64,000 nt of DNA, taken from positions 1-64,000 of the forward strand of contig NZ_JAVXZZ010000006.1 of assembly GCF_032337135.1 (NCBI RefSeq), read 5' to 3'. The position numbers were made by a program, and so were the translations under genes. The DNA comes from Allorhodoferax sp032337135. GTDB lineage: Bacteria > Pseudomonadota > Gammaproteobacteria > Burkholderiales > Burkholderiaceae_C. Shown here piece by piece: positions 26,001-31,936 of the stretch. The notes beneath the pieces were generated by a model. It was not told the origin of the DNA. It did not search any database and worked only from the letters and a program-made list of their open reading frames with translations. Every line of letters begins with the position of its first letter. Positions within the stretch are counted from its first letter, which is position 1.

Positions 26001-28404
26001 AGTCCACCCCGGTGCTACCCACCAGGCTCTCGATGCTGCCATTGAGCGTCAGCGTATTGCCGTTTCCGCCCAGGTTGAGTACGTCGCTGCCGCCACCCAG
26101 GTCGTAGTTGCCAGCGGTCAGGCTGGCGGTGAGTGTGACCACGTCGTTGCCGCCGCTGCCCACCAGGGTTTCTACCGATCCATCCATGGAGAGGGTGGAT
26201 GCACCGCCCAGAGTCAGTTTGTCCGCAGTGCCTGCACCCAGCGAAATGTTGCCCGACGTGATCGCGTTGGTCAGGGTCACCGTGTCGTCACCGCTGCCGC
26301 CGACAATGGTTTCCACCGAGGTCAGCGTCAGGTCGTTGGCGTTGGCACCGGTCTGGTACAGGGTGACGCTATCGGTTCCGCCCTTGAGATCGTAATTGCC
26401 GCCCGTGATGGTGGCGCCTAGAGTCAGGGTGTCGTTGCCGGTGCCGCCGACCAGCGTTTCCACGTTGGACACCGTCAGAACGTTGGTCCCGTTGGCGAGC
26501 GTGAGGGTATCGGTACCTGTAGCCAGATCAACGGTGCCGCCGGAGACCGCTGCGCCGAACGTGACGGTGTCGTTGCCCGTACCCCCGGTGACGGTTTCCA
26601 CGTTGGTGGCAGTCAAGGTGTTGGTGCCGTCAGCCAGCGAGAGCGAGTCAACGGCGGTACCTGTGCCTAGGCTGAACAACCCGCCTGTGACAGTGGTGAG
26701 CAGGCTGATCGTGTCGGCACCGCTGTTGCCCGTCACGGTTTCGACATTGGACAGGGTCAGGGTGTTGTCCGCGTTGGCCAGCGTCAGGGTATCGGTCCCG
26801 GCAGCCAGGTCAATGACGCCGCCCGACAATGCTGCGCCAAGGGTCACCGCGTCCGCATTGGCGCCGCCGGTGATGGTCTCGACGTTGGAGAGGGTAACGG
26901 TGTTCCCTCCCCCCGTCAGGGTGATGGTGTCGCCGGTGCCGGCACCGAGGTCGGCTTGCAGGCCGGAGGCCGTGGCCCCCATGACGATGACGTCGTTGCC
27001 GCCACCGCCAGTGAGTGTTTCCGCACCGGACAACGTGACGGTGTTGCCAGAGCCCGCAAGCACCAAGGTGTCGGTACCCGCACCCAGGGTGACGGTCGCT
27101 CCGGAAATGGCGGCGCCCAGGGTCACGGTGTCATTGCCCGTGCCGCCGGTGACCAGTTCCACGTCGGTGGCGGTCAGGGTGTTGGTGCTGCCCGTGAGGG
27201 TGATGGCATCGGAGCCGCTGCCAAGGCTGATGTCGCCCGCGGTAATGCCCGCGCCCATGGTGATGGTGTCGTCGCCCGTGGCCCCGACAATGGTTTCGAC
27301 CCCGGTGGCCGAAACCGATTGCGCGGTGGTGACACTGGCCAGCAGCGTCAGCGAATCGGTGCCCGCGCCGAGGTTGACCACACCGCCGGTCATGCCGGTG
27401 CCCAGCGTGATGGCGTCTGCCAGTGTGCCGCCGACAATGGTTTCGACATTGGATGCGGTAACGGTATTGGCGCCGTTGGCCAGGGTCAGGCTGTCACTGC
27501 CACCTGCCGCCAGGTCCACCGTCGCTCCAGAGATGGCGGCTCCGAACGTGATGGTGTCGGCGCCCGCATTGCCCGTGACGGATTCGATATTGCTCAGCGT
27601 CAGGGTGTTGGTGCCGTTGGCCAGGGTAATGGCATCGGCCCCTGAGCCCAGGTTGATGGTGCCGCTGGCCTGTGCCGCGCCCAGGGTGACGGTATCGTCG
27701 CCCGAGCCGCTGGTAGTAACGGTTTCCACGTTCGACAGCGTCAGCACGTTGTTGAACGCACCCAGGGTCAGGGCGTCGGTCCCCGCACCAAGGTCCACAT
27801 TGCCAGCGGTGATGATGGTGGCCAGTGTGAGGGTGTCTGCGACGTTGCCGCCGACCACGGTTTCCACATTACTGACGGTAAAGGTGTTGGTGCCGTTGGC
27901 CAGCGTCAGGGTATCGTTGCCTGCCCCGAGGTCCATGGTGCCTGAGGTCAGTGCAGTGGTCAGGGTCAGGACATCGGCGCCGTCGCCCAGGCTGATGCTG
28001 GATGCCGTGCCCAGGCTGCCTCCCAACGTGACAGTGTCGGCACCGGAGTCGCCGACCACGGTTTCCACGTTCTGCAGCGTGATGGAGTTGGTGCCGTTGA
28101 ACAGGGTGACTTTGTCGGCCCCGGCCCCCAAATCCATGGTGTCGCCTGTGGCCGCAGCTCCGAGCGTGATGTTGTCCGCCAGTGAGCCACCGGTGACGGT
28201 CTCAATGTTGGAGAGGGTGCCGGTGTTTGCGACGGTGGTGTCCAGATAAAGGATGTCTGTGCCCGCGCCTTCGCCCAAGTCAATGCTTGCGCCGCCAAGT
28301 GCTCCACTGAGGGTGATGGTGTCCGACCCGGTGTCCGCCGTGATGGTCGTCCCACCAGGCAGTGTCAACGTACTGCCGCCGGTGATTGAAATCGTGGTTG
28401 CCAT
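14035..28404 (-). CDS. Giant repeat-rich RTX-like protein, probable T1SS substrate
   Basis: 4,789 residues, Thr/Gly/Asn/Asp/Leu-rich with almost no Cys. After about 15 residues it becomes a run of some 100 repeats of about 46 residues of the type (GGTG)NDTVTLGAAxxGGxxD, then LGAGTDTLTLANGTNTLT, then xSNVETVTGG. The last 115 residues differ: GAGNDVIIGSNGADTMTGGA is true RTX, TFDTITDFVVGQDKLDFSG is a serralysin-type M10_C motif, DSNGDGAADM resembles a calcium site, and the chain ends DFIW, as in T1SS signals. There is no Sec signal peptide and no LapA-like retention module. It is probably an extracellular or surface-layer/adhesin protein exported by the system at 2621-7228. A purine-rich GAGGA precedes the ATG, and a sigma-28 promoter lies upstream. 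Confidence 0.85.
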   Translation of the reverse strand: MATTISITGGSTLTLPGGTTITADTGSDTITLSGALGGASIDLGEGAGTDILYLDTTVANTGTLSNIETVTGGSLADNITLGAAATGDTMDLGAGADKVTLFNGTNSITLQNVETVVGDSGADTVTLGGSLGTASSISLGDGADVLTLTTALTSGTMDLGAGNDTLTLANGTNTFTVSNVETVVGGNVADTLTLATIITAGNVDLGAGTDALTLGAFNNVLTLSNVETVTTSGSGDDTVTLGAAQASGTINLGSGADAITLANGTNTLTLSNIESVTGNAGADTITFGAAISGATVDLAAGGSDSLTLANGANTVTASNVETIVGGTLADAITLGTGMTGGVVNLGAGTDSLTLLASVTTAQSVSATGVETIVGATGDDTITMGAGITAGDISLGSGSDAITLTGSTNTLTATDVELVTGGTGNDTVTLGAAISGATVTLGAGTDTLVLAGSGNTVTLSGAETLTGGGGNDVIVMGATASGLQADLGAGTGDTITLTGGGNTVTLSNVETITGGANADAVTLGAALSGGVIDLAAGTDTLTLANADNTLTLSNVETVTGNSGADTISLLTTVTGGLFSLGTGTAVDSLSLADGTNTLTATNVETVTGGTGNDTVTFGAAVSGGTVDLATGTDTLTLANGTNVLTVSNVETLVGGTGNDTLTLGATITGGNYDLKGGTDSVTLYQTGANANDLTLTSVETIVGGSGDDTVTLTNAITSGNISLGAGTADKLTLGGASTLSMDGSVETLVGSGGNDVVTLTASLTAGNYDLGGGSDVLNLGGNGNTLTLNGSIESLVGSTGVDSLTFNAALTNVVVDGGSGGDALTLSDNSNSFVARNVETITGGSGADQITLGTTITGGVFDLAAGGTDRITLADGTNSLTTTNVETVIGGTGDDTLSLNNATTNGTYLLGAGNDKIVLADVASNVLAVSNVETIVGGTGADTVSFNAAITNGIVSLGTGTDQLNLADGSNSVTVTGVEAILGNSGADVVTITNATASGDTVDLAAGTADVLTLLGNGNTLTVSGVESLTGSTGADAITLGAGISGATMDLGSGSDSLTLSLGNHSITATNIETITGDAGDDTITFGNVVTAGTYDLAGGTDTVVLANGANTVTLSNVETVTGNSGVDTVTFGAAVAGGAVNLGAGSDVLNLANGTNALTLTAVESVTGGTGNDTITLTGAMASGTFDLAAGTDELILANGTNTITATNVESIVGGTGNDTVTLGTGSTAATIDLGTGTDTLNLAAAGGTFTVSGTETVVGGAGDDLVTLGAAISGANINLAGGTGDVLTLANGSNVVTALGAETVVGGNASDTVMLTNTTNTVTLVGVESVVGNSGTDTVVLTDVANTLTMSQVETLTGGTLADTITLGAAVTGASFDLLGGSDSLTLANGTNSLTVTNIETVTGGGGTDTLTLAGNGATLGTSGVETVIGSTGNDTVTLNASVSGGSFDLGTGTDTLNLAAGGNTLTVSGNVETVVGNAGNDIITIGTAVTGLVYDLAGGTDRLTLSSAGANTITATGIETIVGGTANDSVTLSAAVSGTAFSFDLGAGTDTLTLADGTNNLTLNASVESVVGGTGNDTLTLSAAVTGATYSLGSGTDVLNLSGAAANSLTATDIESVIGGNAADTVVLGATVTGAVINLNGGNDALTLANGTNTVTAAAVETITGGTGDDTVTLSTAVTNGTISLGTGTDTLNLSAASILTLDSSIETLAGSSGNDTITLTSAVSSGSYDLGAGTGDQLILSTTGNNTLTLGNSVETLTSGSGDDTIVLSAAVSNMRVDLGVGTDSLTLANGTNTLTVTNIETVTGGTGVDQVTFTSVLSGGQVNLGAGSGDKIVLTNGTNTLTTTGVETVLGGTGTDTLTLSDATTFGMYDLGAGTSDQITLSAAGANNVIVKNTETITGQSADDTVSLGNSVTGAIVDLGNGTDTLTLFDSPNTLTVTGVETLVGDSGADTVTLGATVTGANVDLGAGTDRVILADGTNSASVSNVETISGGTGNDTITMGSGFTGTGNVVNLGAGTDTLTLFNDTNTLTITGVETVVGAAGADNVVLADAVTTNIDLGAGTDTLTLANGANALTISNVETLLGGTGADTIIMGAPITSATVDLGAGSDSLTLADGTNSLTALNIETLAGGTGDDTVTLGAAVSGMAIDLNGGTDSVVLANGANTVTITDVESITGGTGNDNVTLGSGSTAATVDLGTGTDTLTLSASGGTFTVSNAETIAAGTGNDVVVLAAGLSGGNINLGAGTDTLTLANATNAITASGIETITGDSGADTVTFGATLTNGVVDLGAGSDRIILANGTNSLTATNVETVTGGTGTDTLTLTNVANTLTASSIETLTGGTAADTVTFTAAVTGGNVDLGAGSDTLTLSSAGANSLTSTGIETLVGGTAADTVTLGAVISGASIDLGAGTDSLALASGANTLTLSNVETVTASASGDDAVTLATSATSGTNIDLGSGTDTLTLGASGNTLTVAATVESIVGSAGDDLVTVSGAASGVTYDFGGGSGDKLSLSGLGANDVTVNAIETIQGAGANDTVRFSAAVNGISIDLGAGTADRVFLADGTNTLSLNGTVETVTGGTGVDTLTLTSAVTGNTYTLGTGNDRLILGAGTNSLTATDVETVTGNSGADTVTLGAAISGAQIDLGAGNDALVLANGTNTVTASNVETITGDSGADTVVLNTVVAGGVIDLGTGTDSLTLKDGTNSLTATNIETIVGGTGADAITLGAAQTAGTFSLGAGTDTLNLSGSGANTLTLDASVERVNGSGNVVDTITLSQAVSGASYDLGGGSDSLTLANGTNIITATNVETVTGSAGDETVTLGAAINGATVALDGGTDTLYLSSSGTNVITASGVDTLVGGNGNDTVTFTTLITGGTVNLGGGSDSLTLAAGANVATLDGVETLSTSGSGDDTITLASASPFNASLNLGAGNDSITLAAGGNTLTLTSAETVTGNAGADIVTFGAGVTNAVVDLAGGVDKLFLATGGNTLTLSNVESVVGNSGDEVLTLLTTVTGGNFDLAAGTDQITLADGTNTLTVGNGTVNTVESIVGGTGADTVTFSGAVTTGSFDLGAGNDSLVLGNFANTFTASGNVETIVGGTLADAITLSGAVSGNSYNLGAGNDTLTLSGAGANTLTLNGSVETLVGGSVNDSITLTAAVSGFNYDLGSGTDSLVLADGANTLTLANVETVTGGTGADTLTLTAALASGSVYDLGAGADKITLGGNGNTATFANVETIVGSTGADLVTLTTAISGGSIVLGSGADVLTLADGANTLTLDSTVETVVGGTGADTLTISALVTNGVYNLGAGNDTLTLAGTGTGTNTVTLSGVETLTGGSLADTVVLSAQITAGNYNLGAGNDALTLGDFNNTLTVSNIETITGGTGDDDVTLATGVTSGSFTLGTGNDVLRLANATNTLTIGTDIDTLVGNSGADTITLSASVTGRTIDLGAGADKLVFAATGDNTVTVANIETVVGSSGNDAVTFTTGITNASITLGAGSDTLTLASAANQLTVDASIESIVGGSLADVLSLSATVTGMTYDLGAGNDTLNLLAASTGANTVTLSNVETLNGGSGNDTVTLSSQATGGTFNLGAGSGDKLILGNVGANSLTVSNTETIVGNTGDDTITLGIGVSGSTLSFVLDTGTDKLILANAANTLTVGADIETIVGNAGADLLTLSAAVSGNSYDLGAGTDSLTLLGVGNTLTVSNAETLTSSTTGADVVTLGAAQGSGVYNLGSGSDSVTLANGTNTLTLTNVETITGGTGADTITLGAAITGATVTLGAGVDKLSLASGTNSITIDGAIETVVGNAGADTITVAGAISGANIDLGAGADKLVLGDAANTLTLNASVETVMGGTLVDTITLSAGVSGQVISLGDGSDKLTLANATNVLTVTNVETLVANAGADTITLGNTVTNQAFDLAGGTDKLVLMTSGSGANTLTATNIETIVGGSGDDSVTLTAAVSGVNISLGAGTDTLILATTGTNTLTLNTDIDTLVAGAAADKITLSGVVSGRTFDLDAGNDSLTLANGTNSLTLSNVETITGGTGADTVTVATLMTNGVVNLGTGTDVLTFSQTSGTNTVTVSNAETIVADATDDTITLATGMISGSAVNLGGGNNRLNLSGAANTISSVSNVETVVGGAADDKLTFLTQITAGNYNLGGGAADTLTLGNFANTLTANGVETIVGDSGDDTVTLAASVAGGNYNLGAGNNTLILANGGNTLTLNNSIDTLTGGSGNEVITLSNAATNNFFNLGAGADTVTLASVGNTITLANVETVTGGTAADNVTLSTLSSGGSFNLGAGTDTLTLGNFANVVNVSGVETLTAGTLNDVVTLTAAQSGGTYDLGAGTDRLVLAASGTNLLTVIGAETISGSGGTDTVVFNAGQTGTIVDLGAGTDTLTLSSDDNDFTVSNVETITGGTGNDVITFNAVVSGTTNFVGGAGTDELRLFNGANTFTLSSASIETITGNSGNDVITLTAQATGNVFNLNGGTDSVTLTSSLANDITTSGVETIVGASGNDTITLSTTLGSGFINLNGGTDTLNLSGGANTITVSGIETINGGSGSDRITYSTAITGAVIDLGASNDSVTLAGSGVNTLTLTNVETLVAGAANDDVTLGNAVSFVTYNLSGGTDKLTLSSNGNNNVTISGIETLVGGSMDDTITLALSSVGSVIQAGAGNDVIIGSNGADTMTGGAGADYFTFTDKLQSTTTTFDTITDFVVGQDKLDFSGLGNNFSMVSTFSNNGNAQGKWDDATHVLLVDSNGDGAADMKLVLTSTTGLSSSDFIW
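14400..28350 (-). repeat. About 100 tandem coding repeats of about 138 bp
   Basis: The DNA repeats with a unit near 138 bp (45-48 codons). Copies are diverged at the DNA level but keep the protein pattern, with the phrase NVETVTGG or a close variant once per unit. Edges are approximate. The regular composition keeps several antisense frames open for hundreds of codons. Confidence 0.85.
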
Positions 28405-28706
28405 GGTCGGATCCTCTGAAAACGTTGCAAGCTAGCTGAAACTCGGAAGCGCCGGGTGTACGTCTACCCCCAGGTGCAAGCCGTGCCACCCCAGTGACAC
28501 TTTGCCGCCTCTCTCGGTATTAACGGCTGATGAAGGAAAAACTTTAAACCCGGGGTGCGGACCCGTCCAGGGCCGTGGTTCTGGTGGCCTGGGGGGGCGA
28601 CCGGGCAAAACGCGCGCAGCTTGGTTCATGCCCCTGTTGCGAAAATGAATAAAAAATGACGATAGTCCGCGTGGAATATGCATTGGCAGCTATGAATAGC
28701 GTAGCG
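28405..28706. other. Intergenic region between giant gene and fliE
   Basis: 302 bases without a credible gene. It holds the sigma-28 promoter (28520-28546) and a leader of about 110 bases for the giant gene, with GAGGA just before its ATG. The leader also has a GTGTCAC-TGGG-GTGGCAC direct repeat read on the minus strand (about 28482-28500). Near fliE is a small hairpin GCTAT-GA-ATAGC (28689-28700) just after the fliE stop. Confidence 0.6.
28520..28546 (-). promoter_or_regulatory. Sigma-28 (FliA) promoter of the giant gene
   Basis: Read on the minus strand: TAAAGTTT (28546-28539), an 11-base spacer, GCCGTTAA (28527-28520). It matches the FliA consensus TAAAGTTT-N11-GCCGATAA at 15 of 16 positions with exact spacing. 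It points toward the giant gene; the start of transcription should be near 28513, about 110 bases before the ATG at 28404. This places the gene among late flagellar genes. Confidence 0.85.
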
Positions 28707-29018
28707 TCACACCTGCATGTTCATGATGTCGGTATAGGCTTGCACCATGCGGTTGCGCACGTGCAGGGTAGCCTGGAAGCCGATTTGCGCCTTCTGGATT
28801 GCCACCATGGTTTCTTCCAGGCTGACCTTGGGGTTTTCCATTTGCACCTCCCGCTGCAGTTGGGCGGACTGGTTCTGGGCGGCGCTGACGGACTGCAGCG
28901 CCGACTTGAAGGCCGTCGAGAATCCGCCATTCGCCTCCGTGGCGGCCTGCGGTCGGGCCGCAGCTTGGGCTGAGCGCAGGGGCGATTGCGGCGAAATGGC
29001 AGAGAGTTTGAGGTCCAT
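28707..29018 (-). CDS. fliE: Flagellar hook-basal body protein FliE
   Basis: 103 residues. FliE joins the MS ring to the proximal rod and is the first rod protein exported. The C-terminal half, SLEETMVAIQKAQIGFQATLH followed by VRNRMVQAYTDIMNMQV, is the conserved FliE signature. The ATG at 29018 has a perfect AAGGAGG Shine-Dalgarno on the minus strand (29030-29024); a longer frame to 29216 is open but lacks this support. It is divergent from fliF, the usual arrangement in this bacterial group. Confidence 0.95.
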   Translation of the reverse strand: MDLKLSAISPQSPLRSAQAAARPQAATEANGGFSTAFKSALQSVSAAQNQSAQLQREVQMENPKVSLEETMVAIQKAQIGFQATLHVRNRMVQAYTDIMNMQV

Positions 29019-29210
29019 GGCAGCCTCCTTGGGGGCGAGTGGTGCTCTATATAAGAGGATGGTGGGGATCCTAGGGGGCCCTGTGCCGGGCATTTTTTTG
29101 AAAATAGGCTGGAAATGCGGTCTTTTTAGCCCTAATGTTTTGGGGGGTGCCTTCAATAATCGTGGCGTGGCGGAAGCAATCGGGCTTGCGCCAAGGTACT
29201 GGATTTCACA
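29019..29210. promoter_or_regulatory. Divergent fliE / fliF promoter region
   Basis: 192 bases between divergent class II flagellar genes. It is AT-rich compared with its surroundings, with stretches such as CTATATAAGAGG (29047-29058), CATTTTTTTGAAAATA (29091-29106) and CAATAAT (29154-29160) that could serve as -10 elements. I could not define a convincing -35/-10 pair, a FlhDC box or a sigma-54 site. Confidence 0.4.
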
Positions 29211-30908
29211 ATGCAAGACGTCGCGAGCTTACCTGCACCTTCCGGAATCGGCCAACGCTTGGCTGGATTGGATCGCGGGCAACGCCTGCGCCTGGCTGTT
29301 GGCGTGGTGTTGTTCGTTGCCATTGCTGTGGCTGGCCTTGTGCTGGGACGCCAAGCCGAGTGGCGGGTTCTGTTCTCCAATTTGTCCGACAAGGATGGTG
29401 GTGCGGTCGTGGCCCAGCTCACCACCATGAACGTGCCCTACAAGTACACCGAAGGCGGTGGCGCCATTCTGGTGCCAGCAGATCGGGTGCACGATGTGCG
29501 TCTGCGGCTGGCATCGCAGGGATTGCCCCGCGGTTCGGTGGCTGGCTTTGAAATGATGGATGCCGGCCGGTTCGGCATGACCCAATTCCAGGAGCGACTG
29601 ACTTTTCAGCGGGGTCTGGAAGGTGAGTTGACGCGTTCCATCCAGGCTGTGTCATCCGTCGCAAGTGCCCGGGTTCACCTGGCCCTTCCCAACCAGAATG
29701 GATTCTTCCGCGAACAGCAAAAGCCATCGGCTTCGGTACTGTTGAGCCTCCATCCGGGTCGTTCTCTGGACAAGGCCCAACTGGCCGGAATCGTGCATCT
29801 GGTGGCTTCCAGCGTACCCGAAATGAGTCCGACTGCGGTCAGCGTGCTGGATGATTCCGGCAAACTGCTTTCCTCGGCACCGGATGCTGCAGCCAGCGGC
29901 GTGGACGCCGAACAACTTCAGCAGACCCGTCAGGTGGAAGATCTGTACACCCGACGTATCCTCGAAATTCTGGAGCCGCTGGTAGGTAAGGACAACGTGA
30001 AGGCCCAGGTGACAGCCGAGTTGGACTTCTCCCAGACCGAGCAGACCACCGAGTCGCACCGCCCGAACCAGACCCCGGACAGTAGCGCAGTGCGTAGCCA
30101 GCAGATCGTGGAAAGTGGTCCAGGAACGGCGAATGCACAGCCCGCCGGTGTTCCCGGAGCGACCACCAACCAGCCACCCGCCCAGTCGACAGCTCCCATC
30201 AACGCCCAGGCACAGACGGTGGCTGCCGCTGGGCAAACACCAGGGGCTGGCGGGCTTGCCGCCGGCGCCAAGCGCGAGTCCATCACCAACTACGAGGTTG
30301 ATAAGACGGTGCGTGTGGTCAAGGGGGCCTCGGGTGTCGTCAAACGCGTCAATGCGGCAGTGGTGGTCAACCACCAGTCCGTCACTGACGAGAAAGGCAA
30401 GTCAACCAAGGCGCCGCTGTCCGATGCCCAGGTCGAGAAGATGACCGCGCTTGTGCGCGAGGCCATTGGCTTCAGCAAGGACCGGGGCGACTCGGTGAAC
30501 CTGGTGAACGCCGAATTCGCGGCAGTCAAGGACGAAGCTGTGGCAACCCCTCTGTGGCGTCAGCCCGAGGTACTGGAAACCGCGCGCTCCTTCGCATGGC
30601 CGCTGGGCTTGGCGGCCATGGCTGCGGTGGTGTTCTTCGGTGCAATTCGCCCGGCGCTCAAGTCTGTGGTTCAGCCCGCGGCCAGCGCAACGGCTTCCTC
30701 GGAGGGACCGGGCGCCCAATTCGCCGCGGTAGAGGCAGATTTGCCCGAGCGGCCCCAGTTGATGGCGCCGGGTAGCGCACAGGATCCGGTGCAGACTTCC
30801 GAGGCCGAACACCGTCTGGAAGAAGCGCGCAAACTTACCCGTGACAACCCGGCGGCGGTGGCCAATATCGTCAAGGCCTGGATGAACGGCGAGACGCCCG
30901 CTGCGTAG
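29211..30908 (+). CDS. fliF: Flagellar MS-ring protein FliF
   Basis: 565 residues, normal for FliF. It forms the inner-membrane MS ring on which the basal body is built. The first membrane helix is near residues 26-46 (LAVGVVLFVAIAVAGLVLG), followed by the YscJ-like ring motifs (FSNLSDKDGGAVVAQL; FGMTQFQERLTFQRGLEGEL), a Gln/Pro/Ala-rich periplasmic linker, and a second helix near residue 470. The C-terminal tail, which binds FliG, ends DNPAAVANIVKAWMNG. It heads the plus-strand fliF-fliR operon; the Shine-Dalgarno is weak. Confidence 0.97.
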   Translation: MQDVASLPAPSGIGQRLAGLDRGQRLRLAVGVVLFVAIAVAGLVLGRQAEWRVLFSNLSDKDGGAVVAQLTTMNVPYKYTEGGGAILVPADRVHDVRLRLASQGLPRGSVAGFEMMDAGRFGMTQFQERLTFQRGLEGELTRSIQAVSSVASARVHLALPNQNGFFREQQKPSASVLLSLHPGRSLDKAQLAGIVHLVASSVPEMSPTAVSVLDDSGKLLSSAPDAAASGVDAEQLQQTRQVEDLYTRRILEILEPLVGKDNVKAQVTAELDFSQTEQTTESHRPNQTPDSSAVRSQQIVESGPGTANAQPAGVPGATTNQPPAQSTAPINAQAQTVAAAGQTPGAGGLAAGAKRESITNYEVDKTVRVVKGASGVVKRVNAAVVVNHQSVTDEKGKSTKAPLSDAQVEKMTALVREAIGFSKDRGDSVNLVNAEFAAVKDEAVATPLWRQPEVLETARSFAWPLGLAAMAAVVFFGAIRPALKSVVQPAASATASSEGPGAQFAAVEADLPERPQLMAPGSAQDPVQTSEAEHRLEEARKLTRDNPAAVANIVKAWMNGETPAA

Positions 30909-30933
30909 GCAATCGGCGCACAATACCAGCATC

Positions 30934-31935
30934 ATGTCAAACGAAGACGGACTCCAAGAAGCTGCGATCCTGATGATGTCCCTGGGCGAGGCCGAGGCAT
31001 CGGAGGTGTTCAAGCATTTGTCGCCCAAGGAAGTGCAGCGCCTGGGCGAAGCCATCGCCAAGACCTCCCAGCTCACCCGTGAGCGCGTGGACGATGTGAT
31101 CGTCAAGTTCACCGGTGTGGCCGCCTCGCAGAGTTTGCTGGTGTCCAACTCGGGAGAGTATGTGCGGTCGGTGCTGAAACTCGCACTCGGGGACGACAAG
31201 GCCGCATTGCTGATCGATCGAATCCTGCAGGGCGGGGATGTGTCCGGCATCGAAAGCCTGAAGTGGATGGACCCGCTGGCCGTTGCTGAGCTGTTGCGCA
31301 ACGAACATCCCCAGATCGTGGCCGCCATTCTTGTGCATCTGGATTACGACCAAGCCGCCGACGTGCTCAAGCACCTGACTGAGCGCCAGCGCAACGAAGT
31401 CATGTTGCGTGTGGCGACCATGGAAGGTATCCAACCTACCGCGCTGAAGGACCTCAACGAGGTTCTGTTCAAGGTACTGGCCGGTGGCGACAAGATTCGC
31501 AAGTCTTCACTGGGCGGCGTCAAGACGGCAGCCGAGATGATCAATCTGATGGGCACCGCGATTGAGGGCACCGTCATCGAATCGATCCGTGCCCACGATG
31601 CGGACCTGGCACAGAAGATCATGGACAAGATGTTCGTGTTCGACGACCTGAGCAAGCTCGACAACAAGGCCATTCAGGCGGTGCTCAAGGAGGTATCGTC
31701 CGACGTGCTGGTCGTGGCGCTGAAAGGCGCGCAGCCCGAACTCAAGGAAAAGATCCTGGGCAACATGTCCTCCCGCGCGGCCGAATCCTTGCGCGAGGAT
31801 CTGGAGTCCCGTGGGCCAATGCGTTTGTCCGAGGTCGAGGCGCAGCAGAAGGAAATCCTCAAGATCGTTCGCCGCCTGGCCGACGAGGGCCAGATCGTCC
31901 TGGGCGGCGGTGGCGCAGACGACCAGATGGTGTGA
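30934..31935 (+). CDS. fliG: Flagellar motor switch protein FliG
   Basis: 333 residues. FliG is the rotor protein of the C ring that meets the stator and FliF. It shows the N-terminal domain (AILMMSLGEAEASEVFKHLS), the middle EHPQ motif (NEHPQIVAAILVHLDYDQAA) and the C-terminal torque helix with alternating charges (FDDLSKLDNKAIQAVLKEV). The stop is one base before the fliH start, indicating coupled translation. Confidence 0.97.
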   Translation: MSNEDGLQEAAILMMSLGEAEASEVFKHLSPKEVQRLGEAIAKTSQLTRERVDDVIVKFTGVAASQSLLVSNSGEYVRSVLKLALGDDKAALLIDRILQGGDVSGIESLKWMDPLAVAELLRNEHPQIVAAILVHLDYDQAADVLKHLTERQRNEVMLRVATMEGIQPTALKDLNEVLFKVLAGGDKIRKSSLGGVKTAAEMINLMGTAIEGTVIESIRAHDADLAQKIMDKMFVFDDLSKLDNKAIQAVLKEVSSDVLVVALKGAQPELKEKILGNMSSRAAESLREDLESRGPMRLSEVEAQQKEILKIVRRLADEGQIVLGGGGADDQMV

Positions 31936-31936
31936 C

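Noticed and set aside
14008..28249. Many long plus-strand open frames (up to 773 codons) opposite the giant gene
   Set aside because: They are antisense to the repeat gene, have low-complexity Val/Ser/Pro composition reflecting the complementary repeat codons, and lack family motifs or ribosome-binding sites. The minus-strand frame is continuous over 14.4 kb with RTX and T1SS features.
29019..29216. N-terminal extension of fliE to 29216
   Set aside because: The conserved FliE start follows a perfect AAGGAGG at 29030-29024; the extension would run into the fliF start.
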